24,780 bases of DNA from DASUPK01 sp036276255 (GTDB lineage: Bacteria; Actinomycetota; Thermoleophilia; Solirubrobacterales; 70-9). The position numbers and the translations under genes are program-made. Positions 14,602 to 22,899 of the stretch are shown here, in pieces (positions within the stretch are counted from its first letter, which is position 1; each line of letters starts with the position of its first letter). The notes under the pieces are model-generated. The model was not told the origin of the DNA, ran no database searches, and worked only from the letters and a program-made list of their open reading frames with translations. Location: NCBI GenBank assembly GCA_036276255.1, contig DASUPK010000079.1:1-24780 (forward strand), written 5' to 3'.

Positions 14602-17052
14602 CTAGCTCTTCGCGCGGGGCTTGGCCTTCGAGCCGTTGCCCGACTTGGCGCCGGCCTTCTTCGCGCCGTTCTTGGCCTTGGCCCCGTTGCCGCGGGCCCG
14701 CTTGACCTTGGTCGCGGACGCTTGGCCCGCGATCTTCTCGGCCTCCTTGACGGCCGCCTCGGCCTTCGCGCCGTCCTCGCCGTCCTCGGCGGCGGACTCG
14801 GCGGCCTCCTTCGCTGCCTTGGCGGCCTCGCGCTCGGCGCGGCGCCGCTTCATCTCGGCCATCGAGGGACACTCGTCGTTCAGGCAGAGCTTCCAGGGGC
14901 GCCCGCGCCAGGGGACGACCTGCAGGCGCGGGGTGCGGCCGCAGATCGAGCAGATCTCCTCGATCTTGTAGAGCCCGCGCACCCGCTGCGGCAGCGGGAA
15001 GGTCATGTCGCAGGAGTCGGGCGAGTCGGGGTTGTCGCCGTCCCACCCCGCGCAGCCGACGAAGCGCTTGCCCGACTTGCGCGCCTTGATGATCCGCAGC
15101 ATGTTCGGGGATCCGTCCTCCTGCTTGCGGCCCGCCTCCTCGCAGACGACGCACGGGCCGAGGATCCTGTCCTGGTCCATGCCGGCCCAGACCTCGCGGG
15201 CGAACTTCCGCCACTTGGCGTCCTCGTCCTCGGTCTTGACGTCGTCCCCCATCTCGTCGAAGGCCGAACGGAGCATGTCGCGGCTGTCCCGCAGGACCTC
15301 GTCCTTGGTCATCTCGCCGGCGGCGATCTGATCCATCTCCGCCTCCATCTCGGCGGTCATGTCGGGCGTCGCCATCCTCGGGACGTAGTTCTCGAAGGCC
15401 TTCGACATCGCGATCCCGGTCTCGGAAGGCTCCGGCGGGTTGTTGAAGACGTAGCCGCGGTCGTAGAGCTTCTGGATGATGTCCGCGCGCGTCGCCTTGG
15501 TGCCGAGCCCGGCCTCCTCCATCATCTCGATCAGCTTGCCCTGGCTGATCCGGGGCGGCGGCGGGGTCTCCTTGCCCTCCTTCTCGACGCTCTCGATGGT
15601 GAGCTCCTGTCCCTCCTCGAGCTTCGGGATCTCGGTGTCCGCGGACCGGGCGTAGGTGTAGATGGCGGCGAAGCCCGGATCCACGACGACGGAGCCGCGA
15701 ACGAAGTAGGTCTCACCCTCCACATCGGAATCTTTGTTGGCGCCACTCTTCGGGCCACCTTGCCCGGGCGCGGTCTCGATGTTGGCGCGGGTCCCCTCGC
15801 TGATCATCGGCGGCGAGAAGGTGGCCAGGAACCGTCGGGCGACCAGCTCGTAGACCCTGCGATGGGCCTCCGAGCGCGCCTCGAGGCGCACCGGGTTGAC
15901 GGCCTGGGTCGGATAGATCGGCGGGTGGTCGGTCGTCTCCTTCTTGCCGCGAGTCGCCTCGAGCGTCCGCCCGTCGAGCAGGAACTCCGCGGCCGCAAAG
16001 TCGTCCACCGCGACCAGCTGCTTGACCAGCTCCTTCGTGTCGAGCGACTTCGGGTAGACCGTGTTGTCGGTACGCGGGTAGGAGATGTAGCCGTCCATGT
16101 AGAGGTCCTCGGCGATCCGCATCGCACGGGAGGGGGTGATGCCGAGACGGCTGGACACGTCGGTGGTGAAGGCGGTGGTGTTGAGGGGAGTCGGCGGCTT
16201 TCGGGTGTTCTTCCGGGCCGTGATCTCCTTGACCGTGCCGGGGGTCTCGGAGTTGGCGACGGCTGCCGTGGCCTCCTTCTCCTCCCAGAACTTGTCGGTC
16301 GTGTGCTCGGCCACGAAGTTGCCGTCGGCATGCGCGAAGGTCGCCGTCACCTCCCAGAAGGGCACGGGCTCGTGCGCGCGACGCTCCAGCTCGCGCTGCA
16401 CGATCAGGCCGAGAGTCGGGCTCTGGACGCGGCCGACGGAGAGGAAATTGGAGCCGAAACGGCGTGTGGCCATCGAGACCGACCGAGTCAGCGTCGCGCC
16501 CCAGATCAGATCCATGTCCTGCCGGGCGGCACCGGCATTGGCCAGCGGCATCGAGAGCTCGTCGAGCTCATTGAAGGCGCGTTCGATCTCGTCCTTGGTG
16601 AGAGCGGAGTAGCGGGCGCGCTTCACAGGGGTCCCGTCCTCGTGGACGCCCTCGGCAGTGGCGAGGTCGGGGTTGGCGGCGACCACCTCCTGCAATGCCT
16701 CCAGGCCGATCAGCTCGCCCTCGCGGTCGTAGTCGGTCGCGATCACGAGGTCGTCGGCGTCGGCGGCCACCTTCTTCAGGGCTCGGACCACGTTCTTGTC
16801 CGTGGGCTCCTTGATCAGATCGGCGTCGATCAGGTCGCGCGGATTCGTCTCCTGCCAGTTGTTGTAGGACTCGGGGAAGGCGGGCTTGAGGACGTGGCCC
16901 TTCAGGCCGATCGTCATCTGGTCTACGCCGCTCTCGTCGGACCACTCGTAGTAGGGCGTCCTGAAGGAGGCGCCCTCCTTGGCTGTTCCGCCGCTCAGGA
17001 TCTCGGCGATCTTCTTCGCGCTGTTGTTCTTCTCGGTGACTATCAGTCGCAT
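14602..17052 (-). CDS. topA: DNA topoisomerase I (type IA), archaeal-like
   Basis: The 816-residue type IA topoisomerase relaxes negative supercoils through a transient 5'-phosphotyrosine. The TOPRIM domain starts with LIVTEKNNSAKKIAEIL (E7) and holds the acidic cluster ATDYDREGELIG (D107, D109, E111, E113). The active-site tyrosine is Y325 in GYISYPRTDN, with R327. The N-terminal segments (TEKNNSAKKIA, FPESYNNW, DYDREGELIG) resemble archaeal, especially haloarchaeal, topA more than the usual bacterial ESPAKA and DPDREGE forms. Two four-cysteine zinc ribbons follow (one starts CVVC; the second is CSIC-x18-CLNDEC). The tail, about 90 residues rich in Lys, Ala and Glu, ends AKPRAKS and resembles the basic tails of actinobacterial enzymes. 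The start is ATG at 17052; the longer open frame upstream is not coding. Confidence 0.94.
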   Translation of the reverse strand: MRLIVTEKNNSAKKIAEILSGGTAKEGASFRTPYYEWSDESGVDQMTIGLKGHVLKPAFPESYNNWQETNPRDLIDADLIKEPTDKNVVRALKKVAADADDLVIATDYDREGELIGLEALQEVVAANPDLATAEGVHEDGTPVKRARYSALTKDEIERAFNELDELSMPLANAGAARQDMDLIWGATLTRSVSMATRRFGSNFLSVGRVQSPTLGLIVQRELERRAHEPVPFWEVTATFAHADGNFVAEHTTDKFWEEKEATAAVANSETPGTVKEITARKNTRKPPTPLNTTAFTTDVSSRLGITPSRAMRIAEDLYMDGYISYPRTDNTVYPKSLDTKELVKQLVAVDDFAAAEFLLDGRTLEATRGKKETTDHPPIYPTQAVNPVRLEARSEAHRRVYELVARRFLATFSPPMISEGTRANIETAPGQGGPKSGANKDSDVEGETYFVRGSVVVDPGFAAIYTYARSADTEIPKLEEGQELTIESVEKEGKETPPPPRISQGKLIEMMEEAGLGTKATRADIIQKLYDRGYVFNNPPEPSETGIAMSKAFENYVPRMATPDMTAEMEAEMDQIAAGEMTKDEVLRDSRDMLRSAFDEMGDDVKTEDEDAKWRKFAREVWAGMDQDRILGPCVVCEEAGRKQEDGSPNMLRIIKARKSGKRFVGCAGWDGDNPDSPDSCDMTFPLPQRVRGLYKIEEICSICGRTPRLQVVPWRGRPWKLCLNDECPSMAEMKRRRAEREAAKAAKEAAESAAEDGEDGAKAEAAVKEAEKIAGQASATKVKRARGNGAKAKNGAKKAGAKSGNGSKAKPRAKS

Positions 17053-17191
17053 TTGGGCCTCAACGGTAGCCGCGACACAAGATGCCCCTACATATAGGGC
17101 GGCCGGTGGGTCTGTGGGCGGCCTATGCGGTGCGCGAGAGTAGCAGGGGGATCTCGGCTGCCCAACACGTTGTGCCCGTAGGCTCTCCTGC
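17053..17191. promoter_or_regulatory. Divergent promoter region, topA / SDR gene
   Basis: This 139-bp gap separates two genes transcribed away from each other. It contains an AT-rich patch (CTACATATAG, 17088-17097) unusual in this DNA. It is framed by a short inverted repeat CCCTA-CATA-TAGGG (17086-17099). On the minus strand TATATG or TATGTA could be the -10 of topA, giving a leader of about 35 nt. No clear -35 is visible. The plus-strand gene has only a weak ribosome site. Confidence 0.4.
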
Positions 17192-18133
17192 GTGAAATCG
17201 GTGGTGACAGGCGGCGCGGGGTTCATCGGCTCGCACCTGGTCGATGCTCTGGCCGAGCGCGGGGACGAGGTTCTGGTGCTCGACGACCTCTCGAGCGGCA
17301 AGCGCGAGAACCTGGCCGGAGCCCTCGAGGCGGGCGCAAGGCTCACCGAGCTCGACGTGTCCGACGCCGGGGCGGTCTTCGAGGCGATCGGGGCCTTCGA
17401 GCCCGCGAGCGTCTTCCACCTCGCCGCCCAGATCGACGTGCGGCGCTCGATGGCGGACCCCGGGTTCGACGCCCGCCTCAACGTGGTGGGCACGGTCAAC
17501 GTGCTGGAGGGCTCGGCGCGCGCTGACGCCTCACGGCTGGTCTTCACGTCCACCGGCGGCGCGATCTACGGAGAGGGCGCCGAGCGACCTGGCGAGCTGC
17601 CCTTCGCCGAGACCTCCCCCTGCGAGCCGTTCTCGGTCTACGGGCAGAGCAAGCTGGCCGCCGAGGGCTACGTCGACTTCTACGGGCGCGCGCGGGATCT
17701 CTCCGGGGGAACGCTTCGCCTCGGGAACGTCTATGGGCCGCGGCAGGACCCGGCCACGGAGGCCGGCGTGGTGGCGATCTTCTGCGGCCTGGCGCGCGAG
17801 GGCGGCCGGCCCACCGTATTCGGCACCGGGATGCAGACGCGCGACTACATCCACGTGGCGGACGTGGTCGACGGCCTGCTCGCCATGGAGGGCAGCGAGG
17901 AGAGCGGGCCGGTCAACGCCGGCACCGGGGTCGAGACGACCGTCCTCGAGCTCGCTGAGCGGATCGGGGCGCTCTCAGGCCGCGACGACTTCGAGCCGGA
18001 GATCGCGCCGGAGCGCCCGGGCGAGATCGAGCGCACGGTGCTCGACACGGAGTTGGCCGCCGAGCGGCTCGGCTGGCGCGCGAAGCGCACGATCGCCGAC
18101 GGACTCTCCGAGACGCTCGCGGCTGAGGCCTGA
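17192..18133 (+). CDS. NAD-dependent epimerase/dehydratase (UDP-glucose 4-epimerase-like SDR)
   Basis: This 313-residue extended short-chain dehydrogenase probably epimerises or dehydrates a nucleotide sugar for cell-surface glycan synthesis. The Rossmann motif TGGAGFIGSH is at 6-15 and LDDLSSGKREN at 30-40, the aspartate after the second strand indicating NAD. HLAAQIDVRRS (76-86) is typical of GalE-like proteins. The catalytic Y150 and K154 lie in VYGQSKLAAE, with S120/T121 upstream, followed by LRLGNVYGPRQ and RDYIHVADVV. The start is GTG at 17192; the site before it is poor. It is the first of three plus-strand genes with short gaps (20 and 10 bp). The exact sugar cannot be decided: GalE, or an epimerase of dTDP- or GDP-sugars, are all possible. 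Confidence 0.9.
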   Translation: MKSVVTGGAGFIGSHLVDALAERGDEVLVLDDLSSGKRENLAGALEAGARLTELDVSDAGAVFEAIGAFEPASVFHLAAQIDVRRSMADPGFDARLNVVGTVNVLEGSARADASRLVFTSTGGAIYGEGAERPGELPFAETSPCEPFSVYGQSKLAAEGYVDFYGRARDLSGGTLRLGNVYGPRQDPATEAGVVAIFCGLAREGGRPTVFGTGMQTRDYIHVADVVDGLLAMEGSEESGPVNAGTGVETTVLELAERIGALSGRDDFEPEIAPERPGEIERTVLDTELAAERLGWRAKRTIADGLSETLAAEA

Positions 18134-18153
18134 CCACCTCTAACCTCTGGGCC

Positions 18154-18906
18154 ATGCCTGCAGCGGCCTTCGAGGGCAAGGAGTGCGTCTGCCAGTTCAA
18201 ACGCGGGATCTGCGACCAGACCTGCGTGCGCGACATGCTCGAGACGCCCTTCTACATGGCGTGCCTGAAGCTGAAGGGCCGGCGCTGCCTCGTGATCGGC
18301 GGTGGGGACGTCGCGCTGGAGAAGGTGGAGGGGCTGCTGCTCTGCGAGGGAGACGTCCACGTCGTCGCACCCGAGGCCGTCTCCGAGCTCGCCACCTACG
18401 CCGCGGAGGGCTCGATCACGTGGGACCAGCGAGCCTTCGTCGACGGCGACCTCGACGGCTCCTTTCTGGCGATCGCCGCGACCAACGACACCGACGTCAA
18501 CATCTCCGTCCACGATGGCGCGGAGCGCCGGGCGATGCTGATCAACGTGGTCGACGTGCCGCCACTCTGCAACTTCATCCTCCCCGCGATCGAGCGCTCG
18601 GGCCCGCTGGCGATCGCGATCTCCACCGCCGGCGGCTCCCCCGCGCTCGCCAAGCGGATGAAGCGCGAGATCGCCGCCTCCTACGGCGAGCCGTATGCCC
18701 GCCTCGCGGTGATCCTCAACGACCATCGCGGCTGGGCCAAGGGCACCCTCCCCACCTACCAGGACCGCAAGGAGTTCTTCGAGGGGATCGTCAACGGCGA
18801 CCCCGATCCGATCGAGCTGATCAAGCAGGGTCGCGAGGACGAGGTCCAGCGGCTGATCGAGGAGCGCAAGGACCGCTTCGCCACGGCCCTCGGCGCATCG
18901 ACCTAG
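18154..18906 (+). CDS. Precorrin-2 dehydrogenase/sirohydrochlorin ferrochelatase-like (CysG N-domain/Met8p family) with N-terminal Cys cluster
   Basis: The 250-residue protein belongs to the family that oxidises precorrin-2 with NAD and inserts iron to make siroheme, the cofactor of sulfite and nitrite reductases. The nucleotide motif CLVIGGGDVALEKVE lies at 45-59. AATNDTDVN (108-116) carries D112 at the position of the catalytic aspartate. NVVDVPPLCNFILPA and ISTAGGSPALAK (156-167) are family signatures. Homologues usually begin near residue 30. Here about 27 extra residues precede the core and contain C11, C13, C20 and C24 (C-x-C-x6-C-x3-C). ATG at codon 28 is an alternative start that would remove the cluster. 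The gene sits 20 bp after the SDR gene. No methyltransferase (CysG C-domain) is fused or adjacent. Confidence 0.9.
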   Translation: MPAAAFEGKECVCQFKRGICDQTCVRDMLETPFYMACLKLKGRRCLVIGGGDVALEKVEGLLLCEGDVHVVAPEAVSELATYAAEGSITWDQRAFVDGDLDGSFLAIAATNDTDVNISVHDGAERRAMLINVVDVPPLCNFILPAIERSGPLAIAISTAGGSPALAKRMKREIAASYGEPYARLAVILNDHRGWAKGTLPTYQDRKEFFEGIVNGDPDPIELIKQGREDEVQRLIEERKDRFATALGAST

Positions 18907-18916
18907 ATTCCCGGCC

Positions 18917-19426
18917 GTGTTCGGGCACTACGAGAGCTTCTTCATCGCCAGCTCGGGTGCTTCCGCCGCCTTCCTCGGGCTGTTGTTCGTCGGCTTCACC
19001 GTCGTCGACAGTGGCGAATCGGACACGCGCATCCGGGAGCGCCGCACCGTCCTGGCCGGCAGCGCATTCATGGCCCTTGCCGACGCCTTCTTCGTCTCGA
19101 TCCTGGCACTGACCGGAGGACCGGTCGTCTTCGCGCTGATCAGCCTGACGATGGCGGCTATCGGGTTGATCGCGACCAGCCGGCTGATGCCCAGGGCGGC
19201 GCGCGCAGGGAACTTCGCTCGTGACTTCCCTACTCGGAAACTGAACATCGTCTTCGCAAGCGTCTCGGCGTTGGGCTTCTCAGCGCAGCTCGGGCTCTCG
19301 GTCGCACTCCTGACCAACCCTCATAGCGCGACTCTCCAGCGTGCCCTGCTCGTGATGATCGCCATCCTCTACGCCAGCGGGCTGGCGAGGGCATGGGAAG
19401 TGACGGGTATCCGACGGGGAAGCTGA
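18917..19426 (+). CDS. Hypothetical membrane protein, about five transmembrane segments
   Basis: The 169-residue protein is mainly hydrophobic, with likely membrane helices at about 14-31, 46-66, 69-90, 108-131 and 142-160. Between helices are short charged loops (SDTRIRERR; PRAARAG; RDFPTRK) whose Arg/Lys content fits cytoplasmic sides. The short N-terminus reads MFGHYESFFIASSGASAAF. I do not recognise a family and propose no function. The start is GTG at 18917, 10 bp after the siroheme-pathway gene, so it is probably co-transcribed. No ribosome site stands out, and translation may depend on coupling. The gene converges on the methyltransferase gene 21 bp further on. Confidence 0.75.
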   Translation: MFGHYESFFIASSGASAAFLGLLFVGFTVVDSGESDTRIRERRTVLAGSAFMALADAFFVSILALTGGPVVFALISLTMAAIGLIATSRLMPRAARAGNFARDFPTRKLNIVFASVSALGFSAQLGLSVALLTNPHSATLQRALLVMIAILYASGLARAWEVTGIRRGS

Positions 19427-19429
19427 ATC

Positions 19430-19442
19430 GGCGCCCGGCGCC
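19430..19442. terminator. Short GC hairpin between convergent genes
   Basis: GGCGC-CCG-GCGCC forms a 5-bp stem exactly in the 21-bp gap between two convergent stops. It could slow or end transcription from both sides. There is no T-run, so it is not a classic intrinsic terminator. Confidence 0.25.
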
Positions 19443-19447
19443 TCGGC

Positions 19448-20251
19448 CTAGCTCTTTGCGCCCTTGATCAGCAGGTACTCCTGCGGCGCTGAGAACGCGG
19501 ACTCGGACTCGTTCGTCTCGGCGTAGAGCGTCTGCAGGTCTGAGCGCAGGGCATCCCACTTGTCTGGCTCGAGGTTCGCCCGCGCCATCACGATCGGGGG
19601 CAGGTCCCGCTCCATCTCCTCGAGGTAGGCCTCCGGGGAGTCGGCGGTGAACTCGACCGCCGTCGGCTCGAGATCGAGATCGATCCCGGTCCCCTCGAAG
19701 ATCTCACGAACGTGCTCCGCCTTGCCCCAGAGCGGAGGGGGCTGGAATCCCTCGGGTGGTGCCGGCAGGTGAGACGCGATTGTGCTGAACATCCGGCCGA
19801 AGTTGCCCTCCGGCCTCCAGGCCGTGACCACCATCCGGCCCCCCGGCTTCAGGACTCGAACCAGCTCCTCGGCGGTCTTGCGATGGTCGGGGGCGAACAT
19901 GCAGCCGAACACCGAGGTGACGACGTCGAAGCTTGCGTCGTCGAACGGAAGATCCTGGGCGTCGCCCACGATCCAGTCGATCTCAACCCCTGCCTCGGCA
20001 GCCGCCTTCTCGCCCGCTTCGAGTAGCTCCGGAGTGATGTCGAGGCCGGTCGTCTTCGCGCCGGTCTTCGCGGCGGGAAGGGTCGCGTTGCCACTGCCGC
20101 AGGCGACGTCCAGGACCACGTGGTCGCCGCTCACTCCGGCGACCTCGACCGCCCGCGGGCCGACGCTCGCAATCACGTGCATCGCCGACGCGTAGTCCCC
20201 CGACGACCACAGCTTTCGCGCCTGCTGTTGCGCCTCGTTCAGTCCGGCCAT
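19448..20251 (-). CDS. SAM-dependent class I methyltransferase (UbiE-like)
   Basis: The 267-residue enzyme has a Rossmann-type SAM domain. Motif I is VVLDVACGSGNATLPAA (45-61), the acidic residue after the second strand is D71 (TGLDIT), and motif II/III is VGDAQDLPFDDASFDVV. LKPGGRMVVTAW is the post-I strand of UbiE/Coq5-like enzymes. The C-terminal third (after HLPAPPEGF) is variable and probably binds the substrate, which cannot be predicted. ATG at 20251 is chosen because GGAGGGGAG stands directly before it and it starts MAGLNEAQQQA; a longer frame from 20287 lacks support. It follows the ABC permease gene by 54 bp on the same strand and may be co-transcribed. Confidence 0.9.
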   Translation of the reverse strand: MAGLNEAQQQARKLWSSGDYASAMHVIASVGPRAVEVAGVSGDHVVLDVACGSGNATLPAAKTGAKTTGLDITPELLEAGEKAAAEAGVEIDWIVGDAQDLPFDDASFDVVTSVFGCMFAPDHRKTAEELVRVLKPGGRMVVTAWRPEGNFGRMFSTIASHLPAPPEGFQPPPLWGKAEHVREIFEGTGIDLDLEPTAVEFTADSPEAYLEEMERDLPPIVMARANLEPDKWDALRSDLQTLYAETNESESAFSAPQEYLLIKGAKS

Positions 20252-20305
20252 CTCCCCTCCTTCATCGATGCGGTTGCTGCCATGCACGGTTTCACACTCC
20301 CGGCT

Positions 20306-21049
20306 TCATTCAACGTCACGCTTGACCAGCAGCGTCGCGCCGGCTCCGAACAACGCCCCGATCCAGACGAGCATCACGGCCACTGCGGGCACAGCGGCGA
20401 GGAAATCGACCTTCTCCATCCCGACATCGTCGGGACTGACCCCCTGGATCGCACTGGGCAGGGCCCCGGTCGGGCTGAACGTCTCGACCTTGGGCGCGAA
20501 CTGGGCGATGACCGGGTCGACGACGAACGCCGCGATCAGGATCCCGACGATCGCAACCGGCTGATTGCGAACCAGCGACCCGATCCCCACCCCGAAGGCA
20601 CCGAGCAGCGCCGCAGCCCCGGCGTTGCGTGCGATCAGCTCGAGCAGGTCGGCGAAATCGGGGGTCGGCAGGCCGCGCGCCTCGAGGATCGCGTAGCCCA
20701 CGATCGCGACGGAGATCGAGATGGCGAGGGAGAGCAGCGCCCCGGCGGCGGCGAAGGCGAACGTCTTGGCCGCCAGAAAACGGGTCCGGTTCGGCGCGGC
20801 GAGCAGCGACCCCGTGATCGTCCGGTGGCGCCATTCGCCGGTGATCCCCACGATCGCGAGGATCATGATGAAGAGGGTGCTGGCGTCGTTCTGAAAGACA
20901 TCGTCGAGAACGCTGTCCTTCGTCGGGTGGCCGATCGAGGCGGTGAGGATCGTGAGCAGTAGCGAGATGCCGATCGCGACCGCGGAGAGCGCGATGAAGG
21001 TGCGCGTGGTACGGAGCTTGATCAGCTCCGCCTCGAGGAGCGGCCTCAC
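20306..21049 (-). CDS. ABC-2 type transporter permease
   Basis: The 247-residue membrane protein begins MRPLLEAELIKLRTTRTF, the typical entry of ABC-2 permeases that partner one ATPase. Hydrophobic segments at about 17-38, 56-70, 93-120, 143-158, 165-185 and 217-240 fit six membrane helices. The GEWRHRTITGSLLAAPNR loop (71-88) is a recurring feature of this permease group in Gram-positives (the RT/GS..AP.R pattern). The start is GTG at 21049, which overlaps the ATPase stop (GTGA). With the ATPase it should form an exporter, possibly for a lipid, peptide or antibiotic-like compound; the substrate is unknown. Confidence 0.9.
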   Translation of the reverse strand: MRPLLEAELIKLRTTRTFIALSAVAIGISLLLTILTASIGHPTKDSVLDDVFQNDASTLFIMILAIVGITGEWRHRTITGSLLAAPNRTRFLAAKTFAFAAAGALLSLAISISVAIVGYAILEARGLPTPDFADLLELIARNAGAAALLGAFGVGIGSLVRNQPVAIVGILIAAFVVDPVIAQFAPKVETFSPTGALPSAIQGVSPDDVGMEKVDFLAAVPAVAVMLVWIGALFGAGATLLVKRDVE

Positions 21050-21939
21050 TCGCTTCCCTCGGTGAGCTCGAAGAAGGCCTCTTCGAGCGAGCGCGAGACG
21101 GCGCCCAGCTCGGTCAGCGGGATCCGCTCCTCGTTCGCGAGCCTGCCGACCGCCTCGCCCGGAGCCCCGTGGACGATCAGACCGCCCTCAGGATTCCGCG
21201 TCACGCGCAGTCCCGCCCTCTCCAGCGCACCGGCCAGACGATCGTCATCGGCGGACCGGACGTGCGTCACCGGGCCCTCGCGGGAGCCGAGCACGCTCTC
21301 GAGCGGTCCGCTGGCGCGCATCACGCCGTGCGAGATGACGACGACGTCGTCGACGCTCTGGGCGACCTCGGAGAGCAGGTGGCTCGAGACGAGCACCGCT
21401 CGGCCCTGTCCGGCCTGCGCCCGGAGCAGGTCGCGGATCCAGCGGATTCCGGGAGGGTCGAGGCCGTTCGCCGGCTCGTCCAGGATCAGGACCTCCGGGT
21501 CGCCGAGCAGCGCGGCCGCGATCGCCAGACGCTGCCGCATGCCCATCGAGTAGCCCTTGACGCGCCGGTGGGCGGCCGCCGACAGCCCCACCTCTTCCAG
21601 CACCTTGTCGACGCGCTCTGGCGGGTGCTCCCCCGCGGCGGCGAGAATCCGCAGGTGGTTCCAGCCGCTTCTGCCCGGATGGAAGCTCGCGTCCTCCAGC
21701 ACGGCGCCGACCTCCTTACTCGGGTGGTCGAGCTCTCCATAGCGGCGACCCGAGAAGCCGGCGGTGCCCCCGTCGGCGTGGATCAACCCCAGCAGGATTC
21801 GCAGGGTGGTGCTCTTCCCAGCGCCGTTCGGGCCCAGGAAGCCGGTGACGCGTCCCGCGGCGACCTCGAACGAGAGATCGGACACGGCCTGCACCCTGCC
21901 GAAGCGCTTGCTGACGCCGTTGATCTCGATCGCAGCCAA
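21046..21939 (-). CDS. ABC transporter ATP-binding protein (CcmA/BcrA-type)
   Basis: The 297-residue ATPase energises the adjacent permease. Walker A is GPNGAGKST (36-44), the Q-loop region is AVLEDASFHP with E at the usual Q position, and the signature is YSMGMRQRL (130-138), the BcrA-like variant of LSGGQ. Walker B is LILDEPANGLDP (151-162), and the H-switch is H187 in SSHLLSEV. The C-terminal about 75 residues form the extra domain of this exporter group and end in the conserved SLEEAFFELT. The only start that keeps the first beta-strand is TTG at 21939, six codons after the in-frame TAG that ends the upstream gene. No ribosome site is visible, so translation is probably coupled to the upstream gene. 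Confidence 0.94.
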   Translation of the reverse strand: MAAIEINGVSKRFGRVQAVSDLSFEVAAGRVTGFLGPNGAGKSTTLRILLGLIHADGGTAGFSGRRYGELDHPSKEVGAVLEDASFHPGRSGWNHLRILAAAGEHPPERVDKVLEEVGLSAAAHRRVKGYSMGMRQRLAIAAALLGDPEVLILDEPANGLDPPGIRWIRDLLRAQAGQGRAVLVSSHLLSEVAQSVDDVVVISHGVMRASGPLESVLGSREGPVTHVRSADDDRLAGALERAGLRVTRNPEGGLIVHGAPGEAVGRLANEERIPLTELGAVSRSLEEAFFELTEGSE

Positions 21940-21954
21940 AGACAGCGGCGCGCG

Positions 21955-22758
21955 CTAGCCGGCGGGCAGCGCGTAGACCGCTACTGCGACGTACTGGACG
22001 GCGGCGGCCGCGATCACGAGGATGTGGAAGATCTCGTGGTAGCCGAAGACCTGCGGCCGGGGATCGGGCTTGCGGCGCGCGTAGACGACCGCTCCGGCCG
22101 AGTAGAGGACGCCGCCGAGCGCGATCAGGCCCACTCCGACCGGCCCGATCTCATTCCAGAGCTGAGGCAGGCTGACGATGGCGACCCAGCCCGTGGACAG
22201 GTAGATCACGGTGGTCACCCAGTACGGGGCATTGATCCACACCAGGTTGAGGATGAGCCCACCCAAGGCGGTGGCCCAGACCACGATCAGCACCAGGTTG
22301 GCCAGGGTCCCGTGCATGACGAGCAGGGCGAAGGGCGTATAGGTCCCCGCGATGAAGACGAAGATCATCGTGTGGTCGAGGCGGCGCATCCACTGCCTGA
22401 CCTCGGGCGTCCAGGTGACGCGGTGATAGAGGGCGCTCGTCCCCAGCATCGCCGAGAGGGAGAAGGCGTAGATCGTCATCGCGATCACGGCCGTGGTGCC
22501 ACTGGCGGCGAGGATCAGGGCTGCGCCGGCGCCCAGCGAGACGAAGAACGCCCACTGATGGGAGACGCCGCGCAGTCGCGGCTTCTGGGAGAGCTTGTGC
22601 GCCGCCACGTGCGCTGCCATCGCGGCGGTCTCACGAGCCGCGGCGACCTGCTTGCTCGCGACATCGCGAGCAGCGCCGAGCCGTTCGCCGGCCACACCGG
22701 CCGCATCGCGCGCCGCTCCGAGCGGACCGGGCCCGGACTGCGTTTCATCGGACGCCAT
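21955..22758 (-). CDS. Hemolysin III/PAQR-like seven-helix membrane protein with Ala-rich N-terminal extension
   Basis: The 267-residue protein belongs to the HlyIII (YqfA/adiponectin-receptor) superfamily. Seven hydrophobic segments lie between about 65 and 265. The family metal-site residues are present: S108-x3-H112 (TSALYHRV), D128/H129 (RRLDHTMIF) and H241-x3-H245 (YHEIFHIL). The biochemical role of bacterial members is unclear; a hydrolase or ceramidase-like activity is suspected for the superfamily. Residues 1-58 are an extra hydrophilic, Ala-rich segment with two copies of LGAARD about 14 residues apart, predicted as an amphipathic helix. ATG at 22758 is chosen. The same frame stays open to 23175, but that part is antisense to another ORF. 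It heads the minus-strand cluster with the ABC exporter, 15 bp ahead of the ATPase gene. Confidence 0.9.
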   Translation of the reverse strand: MASDETQSGPGPLGAARDAAGVAGERLGAARDVASKQVAAARETAAMAAHVAAHKLSQKPRLRGVSHQWAFFVSLGAGAALILAASGTTAVIAMTIYAFSLSAMLGTSALYHRVTWTPEVRQWMRRLDHTMIFVFIAGTYTPFALLVMHGTLANLVLIVVWATALGGLILNLVWINAPYWVTTVIYLSTGWVAIVSLPQLWNEIGPVGVGLIALGGVLYSAGAVVYARRKPDPRPQVFGYHEIFHILVIAAAAVQYVAVAVYALPAG

Positions 22759-22899
22759 CTCAGCCCAACCATAGCCACAGCGAGTCGTCTCGGCCGCTAG
22801 TCTGCCGCGCCCAGTGGCGCTCTTGGGAACAGGGAGGAGAAGGCCGCCCAGGAAGAGGCGGCGAGGGCTGAGGCACAGCGTCTCCAGTCCCTCACGACT

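Noticed and set aside
14722..17097. 791-codon plus-strand open frame
   Set aside because: It is antisense to topA, whose motifs are unmistakable. It shows no recognisable motif and has low-complexity Leu/Gly/Asp-rich content.
17053..17553. Upstream extension of the topA frame (167 codons)
   Set aside because: It lies antisense to the epimerase gene and across the divergent promoter region. Homologues begin at the MRLIVTEK strand.
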